Positions 18,005 through 26,323 of a stretch of DNA of 64,000 nt are shown piece by piece. Positions within the stretch are counted from its first letter, which is position 1, and every line of letters starts with the position of its first letter. The translations under genes and the position numbers were made by a program. Where the stretch lies: positions 23,215 through 87,214 of IMG/VR virus record IMGVR_UViG_3300031857_000082; one strand, given 5' to 3'. Source of the DNA: a virus. The notes beneath the pieces are model-generated. The model had not been told where the DNA came from. It did no database searches and was given only the letters and a program-made list of their open reading frames with translations.

Positions 18005-21000
18005 TTAAACTGCAGTGACATCTTTTTTGACCCAGGTTACGTTAGTTAATGCATCAAAACCATCTGAATTTGTTACAGCAGTTGCAGAATCATCAAATAC
18101 TTGTTCAGAAAGACCTAGATAAGTCTTAAAAGTACTGTCTCCTGTTTGAGAAACGATATCTGTAATAGCAATTTCTCCCCATTGTTGCCAAGTTAGTGGT
18201 GTTGCTAACTGTGTTGGATAGTCCCAGTTTTGATCATCTATGTTTGTCCACTGCAAGCCAGTAGTTAACTTTGAGAAGAAGTTAACAAATTCTTGTTGGA
18301 AGAATGCTATATTGTTGGCCAAGAATCCTTCATATATTTCAAACTTGCCCTTTTTACTATTAAGAGTTATGTCTGTACTATCTGTAAATGATATTAATAT
18401 AGATGTCCATTCTAATGGGACGACTTTCATTTCATCTATAATTCTTCCATTAACAAAGAACTTGGCTCCTGTGTATAAAACATTATTCTTATAGACTTTT
18501 AGGCTACCCCTTTTTCCATTTAATTCTGGAACTAGGTATATATCGTAATAATCATTGATTCCAGCATTTGCCTCTGTTGCTATAATCGTTCCCATTTTTT
18601 GGGTAGAAGATATAGTTTTATCTTTGTTATAAAACATCCAGAACTGTAGACCAGTTAATTTGTAAGAGGAGGCCTCGTGGTCGTTTATTGGAAATGAAAG
18701 ACCTCTTAGTTTTGTAGATTGATATGGCAAAACTGCTATTCCAGAGTCACCAGTTAAATATAGATAAGGGGTTGAATCTCTATATATTGTAAATGGGTTC
18801 TTTTCTTTATAGTCATAATTTAATCCAGATCTAGTAAATGGAATTATGGAGTGTCCACTCCTAGTGCCTATCTTATATTCAGAAGTTTCATCAAATGCTA
18901 ATGAGGTTAGAGACATTCTTTTAATATTGACTGGCTTACTTTTTATACCTCTTACTCTCATTTCTAAATGAATGGTTATATAGTAGTTTTCAAAATCTAT
19001 AAGTTCTTTAGGTGGATAGATGATTGTTCCATCTACTACCTCAAATTTTTTAGTAAGAGTTGAAAATTCTGGGACTAAGTCAAGGACTCTTGATGCACCT
19101 ATATTTTGAGTATTGGTATAACTTGAATATGTTTTCTTACCTACCAGTTTAAAATCTTGTAGTGTTATATATGACTTCATACTAAATGCGTCTGCAACAG
19201 ATGCTGAGTTTGTCATTGTTATTGGTCCTGGAACATCTATATTAAATTGAATTAAATCTAAATCATAATATGGAGAGGAGTTTGTATCCTGAACATATGT
19301 TCCAAAGTATGAAAGGGGTAATGAATCTTCCCAATATCCAGCAGACCCTATATCAAAAAATATTTCCCCATAAGAACTTATTGGAAGAAATGTATAACTA
19401 CCAACGTAAGTAAATGGGTATAGACCTTCATTGTTAGCCTCTGCCTCAGTAAAGAACATAGTTCCATTGGTATTTATTAGTTCTGAAGTGTCCTTTATGG
19501 TAAACATCTTATTATTAAATGTTAATGATCTTATCTTTCCTGTAAAGACTTTATCTTCATACCCGCCTAGGTTTAATGATACATTTTGAGGATTATTAAA
19601 AAAGTTTCCTATAATAGCAAAATTGCTTTTAATTAACTCTTCTAACTCAATACCAACAAATAGGTCCTGAGATGCTGATGCTGAATAGTTTGCTATTTGA
19701 TATGTAGATGCTGATGTTTGAAATTCATAACTAAGTCCACTTTGACTCAAGCATATTTTAAACTTGTCAGAAGTAAATGAGTTGGTAAATGTCATTATAG
19801 GCTCTCTGTTTGAATAAGTAGGCAAAGACTGTGGTGCTTCAAATACTCCAAAGATAGACGCTACTGGACTATTTATTGTATTTATAGAATTAAAATATAT
19901 TGATCCGAGAACATTATCGTAAGAAGCATTTGGCCTCATTTTGATAAAGGTAGGTTCTCCATTTTGAATATTGTAATTGTCTATTAAAAAGTTATTAGAT
20001 ATATCATCATCTATTGTTACAGATGCTGAGGTATAAGAAAACTTAATTTCTGGAAGTTCATAATCAACAAAAGAAAGAGATCTTGAGTTACCGTTTAGAT
20101 TTGAAAAAAATCCAGAAGACCATCTGTTCATATCTGGATAGGTCATTGAGGATGTATATTTTGCAAATGGAAAGTCAACAAAGAAAGATTCTCCTTTAAA
20201 GTCGCTTACTATTTCTTCTGGGTTATCCACAGCCTGTGCATAAACAAACCTTCTTCTTGCTATTTGTTCTGGAACAATATATGGATAGATTGCAACAGCA
20301 TCTAATTCAAATGGATAAACCGTATTGTGGGAATAAAATCCTAACCAATCATGACTTGAACTAGCAAAATTTACATTATTTACATCTATGTCCATGTCTA
20401 TAACTAAGTCTCCATTTAACAAAACACTAACATTAGAACTGGTATATCTAATATCTAATAACATTGGCCTATACCATTTGCCAACAAAATATGATTTTGT
20501 ATAAGATCCTACCTTTAATGTTAAAAATTCTTGTTCTACATAAAGTCCATCTGAATTACTTACTGGGCCAAATACTCTTATTGGCTCTTGAGAATCTGTG
20601 TAAACTCTTATCCAAAATTCTGCAGTTAGGTTTTTATACTTGCCGTTATCATTTAAAAATGTTTTTCCAGGTATTGCTATTGACGGAACTCCTGAATCAA
20701 TTGGACTATTAACCCTGGTTATATTTCCAGATCCAAATACCATAGGAAGGCTTGTATTGTTAGCAAGCATTTTATTTCTATTTATAAAATAGTACCCTGT
20801 GTCTTCATCGTTAAATCCGTATGGTTGTATTTGAGATACTTTATAGGCACTAGCATTTACCGATATAGCACTAGATAAAGAATTGTCTGATAGTACTATT
20901 GGCTTAGTTCCAGAGGTGTCTCTGTTGTAAACTTCAGACCATTGAGCAAACGATACTCCATTAAAATAAACGTTAAAGTTAGATCCAGTAGATTCAAAAT

Positions 21001-21490
21001 TTAAATAACCAACTCTTACTATTGGTTTGAATGTTGATGATGTTGGAATATCTACTGAGTAAGAAGCGTGTGTCCATGTTGAGGGACTTTCGTTTTCAAA
21101 TCTTTTATAAGTAACGCTTCCAGATACATCTATCCCTAAATCTATATAGTCTACTGTTGTTCCAGAAAAAAACCAGGTACTTAAAGATATTGATCTTTTA
21201 TCTGTATCTATATTTGATTCAGTAAAATAGGTTGGAAAAGTTGAGGTTGTAACTGATACGCTTGCAGACTTTGTAATATAAGATAAGCCGTCTTCTAATA
21301 TTGGTCTATTTGGGTATGTAGAAGATGCTACCGAAGCAGATGTCCCACCCGAAGTATTCCAGGTAGATAGGCTCTGAGTGGAGGCACTAAGTAGATTTGT
21401 AAAAGCAAAATCTTCATCTAGTGTCCATAAGGCTATTGGATGTTCTGCAAATATTTTTGAAGCATATAGATTAGAAACGGTATATGACAT
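18005..21490 (-). CDS. Large LamG/ConA-like structural protein (1161 aa)
   Basis: The protein is made almost wholly of beta strands rich in Ser, Thr, Tyr and Asn. HPIALWTLDEDFAF near the N-terminus and the segment at about 285-410 (AEFWIRVY to VAIYPYIVPEQIARRRF) look like concanavalin-A/laminin-G jelly rolls, which bind sugars in many phage tail proteins. AGAGGT lies four bases before the ATG. It lies between the reductase and the head genes, away from the other tail genes, so it could be a head fibre or a minor tail protein. No catalytic residues are visible. Confidence 0.7.
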   Translation of the reverse strand: MSYTVSNLYASKIFAEHPIALWTLDEDFAFTNLLSASTQSLSTWNTSGGTSASVASSTYPNRPILEDGLSYITKSASVSVTTSTFPTYFTESNIDTDKRSISLSTWFFSGTTVDYIDLGIDVSGSVTYKRFENESPSTWTHASYSVDIPTSSTFKPIVRVGYLNFESTGSNFNVYFNGVSFAQWSEVYNRDTSGTKPIVLSDNSLSSAISVNASAYKVSQIQPYGFNDEDTGYYFINRNKMLANNTSLPMVFGSGNITRVNSPIDSGVPSIAIPGKTFLNDNGKYKNLTAEFWIRVYTDSQEPIRVFGPVSNSDGLYVEQEFLTLKVGSYTKSYFVGKWYRPMLLDIRYTSSNVSVLLNGDLVIDMDIDVNNVNFASSSHDWLGFYSHNTVYPFELDAVAIYPYIVPEQIARRRFVYAQAVDNPEEIVSDFKGESFFVDFPFAKYTSSMTYPDMNRWSSGFFSNLNGNSRSLSFVDYELPEIKFSYTSASVTIDDDISNNFLIDNYNIQNGEPTFIKMRPNASYDNVLGSIYFNSINTINSPVASIFGVFEAPQSLPTYSNREPIMTFTNSFTSDKFKICLSQSGLSYEFQTSASTYQIANYSASASQDLFVGIELEELIKSNFAIIGNFFNNPQNVSLNLGGYEDKVFTGKIRSLTFNNKMFTIKDTSELINTNGTMFFTEAEANNEGLYPFTYVGSYTFLPISSYGEIFFDIGSAGYWEDSLPLSYFGTYVQDTNSSPYYDLDLIQFNIDVPGPITMTNSASVADAFSMKSYITLQDFKLVGKKTYSSYTNTQNIGASRVLDLVPEFSTLTKKFEVVDGTIIYPPKELIDFENYYITIHLEMRVRGIKSKPVNIKRMSLTSLAFDETSEYKIGTRSGHSIIPFTRSGLNYDYKEKNPFTIYRDSTPYLYLTGDSGIAVLPYQSTKLRGLSFPINDHEASSYKLTGLQFWMFYNKDKTISSTQKMGTIIATEANAGINDYYDIYLVPELNGKRGSLKVYKNNVLYTGAKFFVNGRIIDEMKVVPLEWTSILISFTDSTDITLNSKKGKFEIYEGFLANNIAFFQQEFVNFFSKLTTGLQWTNIDDQNWDYPTQLATPLTWQQWGEIAITDIVSQTGDSTFKTYLGLSEQVFDDSATAVTNSDGFDALTNVTWVKKDVTAV

Positions 21491-21519
21491 TTTTACCTCT
21501 AATCTATTTTAGCATGCGG

Positions 21520-23460
21520 CTACTTGCTAATATCTACTATTTCGCATACCCCTGCTACACAAGACAATTCTTGGCTTCCAGTTGTGCCATCTTCTTTTTC
21601 GTACATAGAAAGCATTTCCCATTGAATATTTGAAGGAGATTTTTTTACCCATTCTTCATACTCATCTTTATAAATTTCTTGATATGGGGCTTGCTTATAA
21701 GTATGTTCACTCGCTGGTAAGAAAGATACACCACCAATTGAATCAAAGTTATCAAAAACCCATGCACCTACTCTTAGCCATTCATCTTCATGAACGTTGA
21801 TCGTAACACTAGGGTTATGTTCTGTCCAATAAGTTCTATAAATCTTCCACATCTCTAGATGATCTATGGCTGTTAAATCTTTTGTTATTGTTGCATTTTT
21901 TGGAGCCTTTTGAGGAAAATAAAATACTGTTGTTTCATCAGGCTTCATTACATCTGGTTCGTTTGGAACTCCTGAATCTTTTAAAAATTGTGTTAATGGA
22001 TCATTGTTTGAACCACGAACACTTCTAATATAATATTCTGAATACCACGGATGAATTCCGCTAGACACCCCGACCAGTTGACTTACAGTGCCAGAAGGCT
22101 TAACACAAGTAATTGATACAGAAGGATTGATGTTTAATTTCTTTGCTTCGTGATCATTAACCCTAACTGACTCTAATCTCATATCAGTCAACAACTGCTC
22201 TAATGCTTTTCCTGCTGTTGAAGTAATCTTATTGCCATAGATTCCCGTTAAAGAAACTCCTAGCAATCTTTCTTCTTCACAATTATCTTTCCATGTTTTG
22301 CGAAGATATTTAAAATTGGTCAAGGTTGACTGCCATGTTCCTAGGATAGTGGCTAGTTTAACTTTTTCCATTAAATCTTCTCTAGTGTCTTCTGCAGAAA
22401 TAACTACTTCTGTTAAATTGCAAAATTCATTTGGGCGAAGAATAATTTCTCCACATGGATTTGTTCCTGCAATTAACGAGGCATCTCTTCTTCCAAAAGA
22501 CTCTACGTGTTTACGTACTGAGTCAATATTGTAAATTCCTCTTTCTCCAGATTTTGATTCGTAAAGATTTCTCCATTCACGTAGGAACTGTGCTGTGTTT
22601 GGCTTAGTGTTATAAACTGCTGAATTGTTTGCCAAAGATCTTTGTGCTTGAGTTTCCCACCAAGATCCACTTTTTGCTTTTGCCATTTCAAAATCATCAA
22701 GATTAGAAAGGCTGATTAAAGCACTACGGCGAACTCCTCCAACTACAACCACTTCTCCAACCTTACACATTAGATCATGTGCTTCAATTGGTTTTAATCT
22801 ACGACCTGCAGCATTTTTAAAAGTATCTGTTGTAAATGTAAATAATGCACTTAGTGGCCCTGGTCCAGAAGCACGACCACCAAAAGTTTTTAGTCTTGCT
22901 CCTGCAGGACGAACTTTTGACATATCCCATTGTGGTATTTGACCTTGTGATAATAATGCAATTAATTCTTTAAATGCTTTTGCCCATCCAAGTTTAGAAT
23001 CTTCTACAACAATGGTAGTTGCTGTTTGATTAAATGATTCTGCAATTATAGGAAGTTCATCTACATATTTTGCTTCTACTGAAAACCCTACCCCAGTTCC
23101 GTTCATCAATACATACATTGCTTCATCAAATGCACGTAGACTGTCTACTGCAATAAAAGAACAGTTGTATGCTGCAATATGATCACGTTCTAATGCTGGA
23201 CCTGCAGTCATCAATGCTCTCATTGAAGGCATAATTCTATGACTTAAAATTGCTTCTTTAACTTCGTCAAAAATTTTAGCATTTGGGCTATAGCCATAAT
23301 TTAATACTAGATGATCTTTCATAAAGTTAATATAACGATCGACTGTTTCTACCCAAGTTTCTCTTCTATTTTTTTCTTCTATCCACCTTGCATATCTTGA
23401 GATATGTATAAAGTTTTTGTATGGGTCTGTTATAGATCCGTTTTCATTAATAAATGACAT
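21520..23460 (-). CDS. nrdJ: Class II (adenosylcobalamin-dependent) ribonucleoside-triphosphate reductase (646 aa)
   Basis: It reduces ribonucleoside triphosphates to dNTPs for phage replication. Key residues align with the monomeric B12-dependent enzyme: C100 (AYNCSF) and C347 as the active-site pair, C336 with E338 in NPCGE as the thiyl-radical cysteine and acid, and C634/C639 (CVAGVC) as the C-terminal shuttle pair. No separate small subunit is expected or seen. The radical depends on cobalamin, so host B12 supply matters. The gene lies among late structural genes on the minus strand, which is unusual for nucleotide metabolism. Confidence 0.93.
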   Translation of the reverse strand: MSFINENGSITDPYKNFIHISRYARWIEEKNRRETWVETVDRYINFMKDHLVLNYGYSPNAKIFDEVKEAILSHRIMPSMRALMTAGPALERDHIAAYNCSFIAVDSLRAFDEAMYVLMNGTGVGFSVEAKYVDELPIIAESFNQTATTIVVEDSKLGWAKAFKELIALLSQGQIPQWDMSKVRPAGARLKTFGGRASGPGPLSALFTFTTDTFKNAAGRRLKPIEAHDLMCKVGEVVVVGGVRRSALISLSNLDDFEMAKAKSGSWWETQAQRSLANNSAVYNTKPNTAQFLREWRNLYESKSGERGIYNIDSVRKHVESFGRRDASLIAGTNPCGEIILRPNEFCNLTEVVISAEDTREDLMEKVKLATILGTWQSTLTNFKYLRKTWKDNCEEERLLGVSLTGIYGNKITSTAGKALEQLLTDMRLESVRVNDHEAKKLNINPSVSITCVKPSGTVSQLVGVSSGIHPWYSEYYIRSVRGSNNDPLTQFLKDSGVPNEPDVMKPDETTVFYFPQKAPKNATITKDLTAIDHLEMWKIYRTYWTEHNPSVTINVHEDEWLRVGAWVFDNFDSIGGVSFLPASEHTYKQAPYQEIYKDEYEEWVKKSPSNIQWEMLSMYEKEDGTTGSQELSCVAGVCEIVDISK

Positions 23461-23482
23461 AATTCTTCCAACTCCTGATTTT

Positions 23483-23512
23483 TTGATTTATGAGATAATA
23501 GTATTCTACACT
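23483..23512 (+). promoter_or_regulatory. Promoter TTGATT-N18-TACACT
   Basis: A sigma70-like promoter sits in the divergent gap between the reductase and the 75-aa gene, 20-25 bases before the ATG at 23535. GAGAGAGG follows as ribosome site. Confidence 0.6.
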
Positions 23513-23534
23513 AGTTTATGAGAGAGGTCAATAT

Positions 23535-23762
23535 ATGTTATCAGTCCAGGAAGTAACCTTTTATAACAATTTAGTTGAAAAGGGTAATGCAGGAAAAATA
23601 AACTGTCCTTTTGATACTAATGATGTTGTTGTTACTAAAGTTAATGATAAAGATGAAGTATATTTTAAATGCCTTGGCTGCGATACAATATTTTATCCAG
23701 GTTTAAAAATAGAGCAAATAATTAAAAATACAATAAATACTTTTGCTGCTAATAAAAAATAA
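23535..23762 (+). CDS. Zinc-binding small protein (75 aa)
   Basis: Cysteines CPFD and CLGC, about 23 residues apart, could form an incomplete zinc ribbon with Asp or another ligand. The rest is acidic and helical (EQIIKNTINTFAANKK). The gene runs against the surrounding late genes, diverges from the reductase and has its own promoter and ribosome site seven bases before the ATG. Function unknown; a regulator of the neighbouring reductase or of transcription is one possibility. Confidence 0.75.
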   Translation: MLSVQEVTFYNNLVEKGNAGKINCPFDTNDVVVTKVNDKDEVYFKCLGCDTIFYPGLKIEQIIKNTINTFAANKK

Positions 23763-23814
23763 AATAGTATCACAAATGCACAAATTTGTCAATTATAACA
23801 ATTTTTATAAATAG

Positions 23815-23843
23815 TTGATTTTCTGGAATAAAAGGGTTATACT
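23815..23843 (+). promoter_or_regulatory. Promoter TTGATT-N17-TATACT of the lysin gene
   Basis: This near-consensus sigma70 promoter is followed by a leader of about 35 bases with AAGGAGG six bases before the lysin ATG. It gives the lysin gene its own rightward control inside a leftward late region. Confidence 0.75.
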
Positions 23844-23883
23844 AGTAGGGTATCTAAAAATGGCTTCTTCAAGGAGGTAACTT

Positions 23884-24393
23884 ATGAAGAAAGTATTATT
23901 AGCATTATTGGCATTTATTATTGTAGGAACGTATATTAATCGACTGGATAGATCGTATATTCAATACCCCGCAGAACCGTTAGTGGTCGTCCCAGAGGGA
24001 CAGACCACTTCAAGTGTTTTAGGGGCTGTAAAGGCCGCTAGAGAGGCTTCTAGCACCATTGCAGCACGCTCTAGGGCTAGGTTTGAAGATCCTAAATCAG
24101 ACAAGGCTATTTCTGCCTATCAAGAGTATTTAAAAGACATAGTTCCAGATCAAGAAGAATCTTGTTATTTTAAAATTGTTGATAGAGAAAGTGATTGGAA
24201 TCCTCTTGCTCAAAATCCAAAATCTACAGCATTTGGAATAGGTCAATTCTTAAATAGCACTTGGGGATTAGTAGACTATAAAAAGACTAAAAACCCATAT
24301 GATCAAATTGATGCAATGGTTCTATATGTTAAATTAATTTACGGTGATGGATGTAATGCTTGGCATTTTAAAAGCCAGCACGGTTGGTATTAA
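23884..24393 (+). CDS. Membrane-anchored lytic transglycosylase-like endolysin (169 aa)
   Basis: Residues 1-18 are a hydrophobic signal anchor. Residues about 92-165 match the SLT/Rpf-like lysozyme fold: DRESDWNPLAQN with Glu102 as likely catalytic acid, then AFGIGQFLNSTW. C94 and C157 may form a disulphide outside the membrane. It would cleave peptidoglycan during lysis, and a signal-anchor-release mode is plausible. The segment 45-65 is Ala/Arg-rich and may be a linker. Tail to tail with the glycosyltransferase gene (overlapping stops). Confidence 0.82.
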   Translation: MKKVLLALLAFIIVGTYINRLDRSYIQYPAEPLVVVPEGQTTSSVLGAVKAAREASSTIAARSRARFEDPKSDKAISAYQEYLKDIVPDQEESCYFKIVDRESDWNPLAQNPKSTAFGIGQFLNSTWGLVDYKKTKNPYDQIDAMVLYVKLIYGDGCNAWHFKSQHGWY

Positions 24394-25481
24394 AGTTCTC
24401 TAATTTCTTTATAAACCTTATCCCATTCAGGACCACGTTTTTCCATGGTATGGAACTCTCTAACTATTTCCATATTACGTTGTCTTTCTTTATTCCTTAC
24501 CTTTTGATTTGATAGTTCTTCTAAATGAGATATCCATTCATCTTCAGTATGGGCTATTCTTCCTACCCCAAATTCTTCATTAAGATATGTATATTCTTCA
24601 AAGTCTGTAGAGATCCATGGAACTCCTGCTGCTGTGTACTCAAGACCTTTAATAAATGATTTTGCTCTATTAAATTCAACATGGTTTAGTGGAACAATTC
24701 CTATGTCTATTTTATTAAACATCTTTGTATAACTTAATATTGGCTGCATACCTTCTGATGAATATAGTTTATGTGGTATTCCTAATTGCTCTTCTACTGT
24801 AGGAGCATTTATAATATGTCCTGAATGATGAAATCTCCAACTTTTCTTTTCTAAGAATTGTCCTAAGAATGGATTTAATGTTTGAAGATCATTAGAACGC
24901 CAAGGTGTTGCTCCAACCCAGCCAACGGTAGGGTATAAGCCAGATAGATCTTTTCTAAAATTAAAGTATTGATTGTCTATTCCATTACGAACCATAAATA
25001 TTGGTTTGTTAGGATATTCTTTTTTGTAGTAATTATATAAAAATGGGGTAGAGGTAACTAAAGCATCTGCTAAATCCATACCTTTGAAATAGTGATCTCT
25101 ATTGTTTTTAGGATTAGTCTTAGGATCTGTTGCTACATAAGCCATATTAGATGGCTCTAGTCCAGCGTGATGATCGTCTATATCTATAACTATTTTTTGA
25201 CCTATAGATTGTGCTTGAGGTATTTGTTCAACTATACTTTCAAGCATCATTAATTTTAATACAACAATGTCCCAGCCGTGTATTGCTTTTTTGTCTGGTA
25301 TTAATAAACCATATCCATGCTTTGGGTCAAACCCAGGAAATCCCATTCCTGTTTCCCAACCAAGTTTTTTTAATTCTGTCATTGGCAAGTAGCAACGATA
25401 CCAAGCACATCCATTTGGTTGTAGAGGATTGGTTCCAAAAGCCCAGTCATAAGTTAAAAATGCTATTGTTGGCTTTGCCAT
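24390..25481 (-). CDS. GT-B type glycosyltransferase (363 aa)
   Basis: The fold signature is GT4-like: the C-terminal half has KSFIKGLEYTAAGVPWI with the acid-x7-acid type donor region, GWVGATPWRSND as a linker strand and Rossmann strands such as GQKIVIDIDDHHAGL. It would transfer a sugar from an activated nucleotide sugar, either to virion proteins (for instance the Ser/Thr-rich fibres) or to host cell wall to change receptors. The start is ATG 25481, with a purine-rich site before it; the frame extends 14 codons further but through a terminator hairpin. Confidence 0.8.
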   Translation of the reverse strand: MAKPTIAFLTYDWAFGTNPLQPNGCAWYRCYLPMTELKKLGWETGMGFPGFDPKHGYGLLIPDKKAIHGWDIVVLKLMMLESIVEQIPQAQSIGQKIVIDIDDHHAGLEPSNMAYVATDPKTNPKNNRDHYFKGMDLADALVTSTPFLYNYYKKEYPNKPIFMVRNGIDNQYFNFRKDLSGLYPTVGWVGATPWRSNDLQTLNPFLGQFLEKKSWRFHHSGHIINAPTVEEQLGIPHKLYSSEGMQPILSYTKMFNKIDIGIVPLNHVEFNRAKSFIKGLEYTAAGVPWISTDFEEYTYLNEEFGVGRIAHTEDEWISHLEELSNQKVRNKERQRNMEIVREFHTMEKRGPEWDKVYKEIREL

Positions 25482-25500
25482 TATATTCTTTCTCTGAGAA

Positions 25501-25529
25501 GAAGGGGTAGGATTTTGTCCCACCCCTTC
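25501..25529 (-). terminator. Terminator hairpin after the holin-like gene
   Basis: A 12-bp stem (GAAGGGGTGGGA pairs with TCCTACCCCTTC, one G-U pair) has loop CAAAA. The 3' tail TTCTTCTC is only partly T-rich, so termination may be moderate. Confidence 0.6.
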
Positions 25530-25546
25530 GTATATCTAATTTATAA

Positions 25547-25789
25547 CTATTTCTTTTTAGAAGCAGTTTTTGCTGCTACTGCGTTAATTCCAAACTTTGT
25601 ATCTTTTGGATTAACAGCACGAATGACTACCCATGCTGCTGCTGATAATGCTGAGTTTAGGATTGTACCTAAAGCATCTCCACTTAAAGCAGAAAAATCT
25701 GCTCCAGAAGCAGTGAATTGTGTAATTAATGCAATTACAAAAGCATTTACTGCTGACTCTAGCACTTTCTTGTTTAGTAATGATTCCAT
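25547..25789 (-). CDS. Holin-like small membrane protein (80 aa)
   Basis: A hydrophobic stretch near residues 12-28 (VNAFVIALITQFTASGA) and a second near 42-58 (ILNSALSAAAWVVIRAV) are followed by a basic tail ending KKK. This two-segment plan with a charged C-terminus is common in phage holins, which open the membrane for the endolysin. The neighbouring lysin gene supports a lysis role. AAAGGAGG lies seven bases before the ATG. Other small membrane roles cannot be excluded. Confidence 0.55.
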   Translation of the reverse strand: MESLLNKKVLESAVNAFVIALITQFTASGADFSALSGDALGTILNSALSAAAWVVIRAVNPKDTKFGINAVAAKTASKKK

Positions 25790-25848
25790 TATTTGTCCTC
25801 CTTTAAGAACATTAGATAATTGTACCTTACATAGTTAACCATTGTCAA

Positions 25849-26004
25849 CTACCACTTGCCTATAGGGCAAGAAGCCTCTGGTATGCCAACCTTTAAAGGC
25901 ATAATACATGCACATAAATCACATTGTTTTGTTGTTTTAAAAAGATGTTCGCATGACTTACAAATGTCATATCTTTCTTTTGGATCAACAATCTTATTGT
26001 CCAT
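25849..26004 (-). CDS. Cys-rich small protein (51 aa)
   Basis: The start is ATG 26004, which overlaps the end of the upstream gene by 11 bases. It has CKSC, CDLCAC and a final CPIGKW, a pattern seen in small zinc-binding proteins (DUF6171-like) of aquatic phages. Six cysteines in 51 residues suggest metal binding. Its position next to lysis and tail genes does not show its job. Confidence 0.65.
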   Translation of the reverse strand: MDNKIVDPKERYDICKSCEHLFKTTKQCDLCACIMPLKVGIPEASCPIGKW

Positions 26005-26302
26005 TGTTATCTGCTTCTTTAAATCTTGGCAAAGCATTAAATTCAAACTCTTTAATAGTGTTTATTGAATTAATGTATATTTGAAGTAGCCCTTGACCAG
26101 GGGTAGCGGGATCAAATAAAGCCTTAGATTCTAATTCTGCATATTCTTTAATTTTTTCTGATATGAATGTCTTTATCTTACTAACAATATCTTGATCTTC
26201 ATAATATAACTCCATTAGATGACCATATTGAAACAAGAATATAACTTCATCTTCATCTGTTAATATAACAGGTCCTTGTTGAGATGGTAGTATTTTATAC
26301 AT
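25994..26302 (-). CDS. Unknown acidic protein (102 aa)
   Basis: I recognise no domain. The N-terminus has short beta strands (GPVILTDEDEVIFLFQYGHLMELYYED), followed by a long charged helix (KTFISEKIKEYAELESKALF). GAAAGG precedes the ATG, with a TATAAT box further up. It is coupled to the Cys-rich gene by overlap. Confidence 0.6.
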   Translation of the reverse strand: MYKILPSQQGPVILTDEDEVIFLFQYGHLMELYYEDQDIVSKIKTFISEKIKEYAELESKALFDPATPGQGLLQIYINSINTIKEFEFNALPRFKEADNNGQ

Positions 26303-26323
26303 TAGTGCCTTTCTTTTGTATTA

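Noticed and set aside
20222-20232. DnaA-box-like TTATCCACA inside the LamG-like gene
   Set aside because: Single box inside a coding sequence, with no cluster or AT-rich gap.
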